15,482 nucleotides of DNA from positions 1 through 15,482 of the forward strand of contig JBKHCM010000076.1 in NCBI GenBank assembly GCA_046541805.1, in the 5' to 3' direction. A model generated the notes under the pieces. That model had not been told where the DNA came from. It was given only the letters and a program-made list of their open reading frames with translations, and did no database searches. The stretch's first letter is position 1. Each line of letters starts with the position of its first letter. Positions 14,701-15,482 of this stretch are shown one piece after another. The DNA comes from JAAAPF01 sp046541805. Its GTDB lineage: Bacteria > Pseudomonadota > Alphaproteobacteria > Geminicoccales > Geminicoccaceae. The position numbers were made by a program, and so were the translations under genes.

Positions 14701-15117
14701 ATGACTTGGACTTCGGTCGAAGCGGTGACGGAGAACACGGCCGGGGGCCTCATGGCGGCAGGCGGCGACGACACCGCGGCGGCGGTCTGGGAGACGGCGC
14801 GCGCGGCGCTGGCGGGCCTGCCGGGCGGCGGGCTGAACATGGCGGTGGAGGCGGTCGAACGTCACGTCGTCGAGGGCAACGGCGGGGTCGAGGCGCTGCG
14901 TTGGCACGGCAAGGACGGCGCCGGCGAGAGCTTCACCTACGAGGAGCTGCTGGCGCGCTTGCGCGACGTCGCCGGCGGGCTCGGCCATCTGGGCTACGGG
15001 CCCGGCGTACGCGTCTTCACCCTCTTGGGTCGGGTGCCCGAACTCTACCTGACCGTGCTGGGTACCCTCTACGCCGGCGAGGTGGCGGCACCGCTCTTCT
15101 CCGCCTTCGGCCCCGGG
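14701..15117 (+). pseudogene. acsA: acetyl-/acyl-CoA synthetase, N-terminal fragment cut by an IS256 element
   Basis: About 139 codons remain of an AMP-forming ligase that normally has about 550-650 residues and makes acyl-CoA from acid, ATP and CoA. The match is to the acetate-CoA ligase N-terminus: GLNMAVEAVERHVVEGNGG, ALRWHGKDG, FTYEELLARLRDVAGGLGHL, GVRVFTLLGRVPELYLTVLG and APLFSAFGPG. All ATP- and acid-binding motifs lie further downstream and are lost. After FSAFGPG the frame runs into IS sequence and stops at 15208-15210. The ATG at 14701 lacks a ribosome binding site and may lie upstream of the transcript start; the in-frame ATG at 14752 is an alternative. The acid specificity cannot be told, and the acsA name is tentative. 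Confidence 0.75.
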
Positions 15118-15482
15118 ACTGTCAGGATTTCCGAGCGGTCGGCATGGGTTGATCATGTCTTTGGGGCTCAGGCGATCGGGAAGCGGTCTTCGAAGAGGAT
15201 CGCGAACTGAGCTCGGGCCATGCCCCATTCCTTGGGCGGCATCTTCCAGTCGCGCTCGGTGAGATGCAAGACCAGAAAGAGGAGTTTCATCGCCGCCTCG
15301 GCGCTCGGAAAGTGGCCGCGGGTGCGCACGGCCCGGCGCAGCTTGGCGTTCAGGGCCTCGATGGCGTTCGTAACCGGCATGATGCTCGTGGTGCCGCCGC
15401 GGTCGGCGAAGGTCTGCGAGTTCTCGCGTGTCGCGCGACAAGCGGGATGACCGGTGCGCGTCAGGTCGGGTGACCGGTCGTG
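15115..15482 (-). mobile_element. IS256-family element, partial (end inserted in the CoA-synthetase gene)
   Basis: The element end lies at about 15113-15118, where the CoA-synthetase reading frame loses family resemblance and sequence beginning CTGTCAGGATTT starts. About 50 bases separate this end from the transposase stop, as usual for IS256 elements. Only the last part of the transposase gene follows before recognisable similarity stops near 15378. The remaining 100 bases to the window edge are not recognised: they could be a divergent part of the same element, another insertion, or a deletion joint. The exact boundary and the target duplication cannot be set from one end. Confidence 0.7.
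15168..15378 (-). CDS. IS256-family transposase, C-terminal fragment
   Basis: About 69 residues match the C-terminal end of IS256/mutator-type transposases: VTNAIEALNAKLRRAVRTRG, then HFPSAEAAMKLLFLVL and MARAQFAILFEDRF. The Glu in NAIE is the likely third catalytic acid of the DDE site. Full-length members have about 400 residues. Upstream of VTNAIE the frame stays open to the window edge but reads ENSQTFADRGGTTSIMP, which lacks the expected I-Y-T-T lead-in and hydrophobic helix. The gene therefore appears truncated or rearranged near 15378. The fragment alone would not be functional. Confidence 0.8.

Noticed and set aside
15220..15450. Plus-strand ORF of 76 codons within the IS256 fragment
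   Set aside because: It is the antisense shadow of the transposase remnant.

Overview
The window is GC-rich chromosomal DNA, around 70% G+C by eye outside the left insertion sequence. Its coding style fits an alphaproteobacterium, perhaps Rhodospirillales-like: strong GC3 bias, FcbT-type TRAP and YnjBCD transporters, and a tRNA gene with an encoded CCA. The lineage is an inference from style, not from a marker gene.

Left part (1-3240). A structurally complete IS3-family element (46-1370, transposase on the minus strand) is followed by a small membrane-anchored protein of unknown function, a minus-strand tRNA-Arg(ACG), and a small four-helix membrane protein on the minus strand. Next comes a decayed plus-strand scar (2784-3183) in which a piece of a peptide-type ABC substrate-binding protein runs straight into the C-terminal part of a DppF/OppF-type ATPase.

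Central part (3258-14530). Eight intact, co-directional plus-strand genes form an uptake and hydrolysis island. ynjB-ynjC-ynjD encode a complete ABC importer of unknown substrate. Two amidohydrolase-superfamily enzymes follow: one of the Amidohydro_3/YtcJ type and one of the COG0402 deaminase/chlorohydrolase type. An M20 hydantoinase/carbamoylase-family amidase overlaps the second of these. A three-gene TRAP transporter (dctP-dctQ-dctM, FcbT type) closes the island. A near-consensus sigma-54 promoter precedes dctP. The gene set suggests uptake and stepwise hydrolysis of a nitrogen-rich, cyclic or amide compound. The substrate cannot be read from the sequence.

Right part (14531-15482). After a terminator-like hairpin and a 26-bp near-perfect palindrome, the N-terminal part of an acetyl-/acyl-CoA synthetase gene begins. 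It is cut at about 15115 by the end of an IS256-family element carrying only the C-terminal part of its transposase on the minus strand. The catabolic block is therefore bracketed by two unrelated insertion sequences, and one gene and one operon around it have been destroyed.
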